Notes under the pieces: generated by a model
The model's database searches: none
The model's input: only the letters and a program-made list of their open reading frames with translations
Told to the model about the DNA's origin: nothing
Made by a program: the position numbers and the translations under genes
Shown: one piece after another, positions 61,711 to 64,000 of the stretch
Layout: the number at the start of each line of letters is the position of its first letter
Position numbering within the stretch: position 1 is the stretch's first letter
Assembly (NCBI GenBank): GCA_027924585.1
Contig: BSBM01001387.1
Coordinates: 1,054,001 to 1,118,000, forward strand
From: Larix kaempferi
Lineage: Eukaryota; Streptophyta; Pinopsida; Pinales; Pinaceae
DNA length: 64,000 nt
Direction of reading: 5' to 3'

Positions 61711-64000
61711 TGGTATTAGAGATAACTTGAAGGAAGGCAATGTATGGCACTTACGACACTTGCTTCACTTGCGACAATTTCAAGGTTTGGGTTTTGTATA
61801 GCAAAAACCCGTCATCGTGGAACTTTCACTATAAATACATTTTGGCAAAGGTTTAGGATCTGAAATCTTTACAGGTCGTAGATAACATCCCCAGGTACCT
61901 TGTGTTCAAAGGGAACCCTCAGATTCGTTGTACTTTGTGAGTTATGATCAGTACAAGTTAGGGTTTCTGCCTCTTCCAGATCTAAGTCAAAATCAGGTGA
62001 CCTTGGAAAAAAGGTCATAACTTGGGCTAGGAAGCTCCAAATGTAATTTCGTAAAAAGTGACAGGTAGTACACAGACTGTACTATCTCAAGAAACTTTTT
62101 CAGAGGCAGAAGTTGAACCAGTGACACGTGGCACGCTGTACAAGTTCTCTCTCCTGTTTTATCCCATAAACAGGTCATGTTGCGAAACTTGGCATAACTC
62201 TCTCTCAGAAAATCCAATTGAGGTCATACCTATCGGGATGGAAAGATAACAGGTTAGGCTACCATAGAAAAAAATTTCAGACCCTATGGATTAAAAAGTT
62301 CATACTTACAACAGAAACAATCAGGTACATATTTCTGTCAAAACAAAATTATTTTTGGAGCACCTTCATTCATGGTTTCCGGAATTTAGGGTTTCGAAGA
62401 AAGTCGGAATTATTGGAATCAGAGTCCAGGGCTGAAAGCTACTCAGGAAAATCGAAATTTAGAGACCAAGATCAAATTTTTTGGTTGGGCAGAAGACCGG
62501 GCTTGATCAAACCCTAGTCCGAGATTTTGATCGGAAAGGTGGAAAATTAGGGCTTCAGCAAAAGTTGGAATTTTTGAAGTCTGTAACCACGGTTGGAAGC
62601 TCCTCAGAAACATAAGAGTTTAGAGCCTTGGATCAAACCTTTTGAGTGGGCAGAAGGGTGGGCTTCATCAAACCCTAGTTCGGGATCCAGAAGATCCAGA
62701 AGTTTCAAAGGCAATCTTGAGGGGTCAAATTTTGGAGATTTCAAAATTAAAGTATGCAAGTTTTGATTAGCTCAGCAAGACACATCTATCCATCCATTCA
62801 GAAGAGTGTGAGTCAAAGATTGAATTTTTAGGGTTTCTCTAACAAACCCTACTCAATCTCCAGATCCAGTTTCAGGGGGAGTTGAGGCTAAGGCCTTACA
62901 TAAGCAGACTACAAGAAGTCTCGACAGGTATGTCTTAAGGAGGTTCAGGTATGTCTTGAAATTTGATTCCTGATTAAGTTCATAATATGTTTGTCTTCAT
63001 ATTATTTATTAGTACAATCTTGATTAATGTTAGAATTGTCTTATCACCCTAGTAACAATATGAATGCATGTGAATGATAGAAGACATTCATTGATTAGGG
63101 CTATATGATTGTACTAATGCACTGTGGTGTTGTATGAGGTTGATGTTGTCTGCTAACAAGATACAGGTACATCACGAAAGACAAATCAAGTTCCATGACC
63201 ATGACAACATGAAGACAAAGACTCATCCATAATCTTTGTTCTACTTATGAGGTATGTATGACTTTGTGATATTATGCTTAACCTATGAGATATGCAAGTT
63301 CTAGCACAGGATCTCTAAATCATTGAAGAGAACAAAGAATATATTGTTTAGGTATGTTAGACATAACTAAGCAGGTATACTAATCCAGGTATGTTTTCCT
63401 ATGTCAAGTTAGAATCTTACCTTATGTTAGGATCCCTTATATAAGTATACTTGGTATGATTGGTTATGCTTATTCATAAAGCTAGTCATCAAGTGTGTAT
63501 GCATAGTATGTCTCTTATCTTGATTGATGATTTAACTAACCATAAGAGTCCTATGATCAAACAAGAATATGCATGAGTAAAAGAAGACTTTCCTGAAACC
63601 TTGAATACTAATGTTTATTATCTACGATCATGGCTATACATATTCAAGATTATAATACACTAATGAATGTATGTTTGTGTATGAGATCATGAGGATGACA
63701 CTAGTGCACACTTGAGCATGCACAGTGGTACAAAATGAATAGAAGTTCAAAAGACATATAGAAGATCAAGAGGGAGGCAACCACACAAACATAAAAGATA
63801 AGTCTTTGAGTTGTTATTTTAAATAGTAAATGATATTGCCTGTAATAGGTTGTATGCATATTTGTATTCCTAGAATATATCATGCTGAGTGTAAACATTC
63901 ATAGAGCATTGAACAGTATACTACTAATATGCATATGATTGATAAGTTGGACAAACATTCCATTGTTACTTGTCTAGAATGAAACCTCTTTGCTGACATG
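61106..64000 (+). mobile_element. Copia-3: plus-strand copia of the Copia-1 family (5' part; continues past window)
   Basis: The 5' LTR at 61106-61710 (TGTTGAAATATTG to ATCTTAACA) has TATA box TATAAATAG at 61402-61410. The primer site is TGGTATTAGAGA (61711-61722), mutated from the family sequence. The following 2.3 kb is the same non-coding leader as Copia-1, without gag, up to the 'gcaaagaggtttcattct' region (Copia-1 position about 23775). It carries the empty site of unit C. It is inserted in the element G reading frame. RT would lie just beyond the window. Confidence 0.9.

Overview
This window looks like nuclear DNA of a seed plant with a very large genome, most likely a gymnosperm. That is inferred from one split host gene with introns of about 10 kb and 33 kb, stacked decayed LTR retrotransposons, Ty1/copia, Ty3/gypsy, LINE and hAT relics, TGGTATCAGAG primer-binding sites and plant-type coding remnants. 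No bacterial, organellar, rRNA or tRNA feature was seen. The species cannot be fixed by eye.

Host gene. The only host gene I can support lies on the minus strand. Exon 1 (46515-46613), exon 2 (35585-36076), exon 3 (2246-2311) and exon 4 (1398-1537) splice with GT-AG ends and consistent phases. They read as the N-terminal part of a plant SAAL1-like armadillo-repeat protein. The rest lies beyond position 1. Intron 2 is 33,273 bp and intron 1 is 10,438 bp. Almost every other feature from 2312 to 46514 is a transposable element or relic inside these introns.

Intron 2 holds LINE and gypsy relics (about 2.7-4.7 kb). It then holds a nest of giant LTR-like units with perfect or near-perfect 10-bp ends TGTTATCACA/TGTGATAACA: unit D (6410-19570) contains units A (7351-11232) and B (11238-15705). 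Next comes a minus-strand copia element (Copia-1, 19983-30874) interrupted by a fourth giant unit C (24509-29007), then a truncated relative, Copia-4 (31866-33656). Intron 1 holds a fragment of a fifth giant unit, a hAT transposase relic, and Copia-2 (40253-45863), which itself carries a solo LTR.

Upstream of the host gene (47.2-64 kb) is a second repeat landscape. It has a 5'-truncated plant LINE with an RNase H domain, split by a 500-bp solo LTR. A gypsy gag-protease-RT relic (Gypsy-2) follows. After it comes a large minus-strand LTR element G whose coding region is a long Gln/Glu-rich, coiled-coil-like protein without recognisable pol. Inside G sit a compact 2.4-kb LTR element F, which encodes only a coiled-coil protein, and a plus-strand copia (Copia-3), which runs off the window. 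Copia-3 preserves the empty site of giant unit C.

The points most worth attention are the giant-unit family and its repeated use of one pentamer, the coiled-coil-only LTR elements F and G, the intron-like non-coding block that replaces integrase in the copia family, and the unrelated tandem arrays in the 3' ends of Copia-1 and Copia-2.
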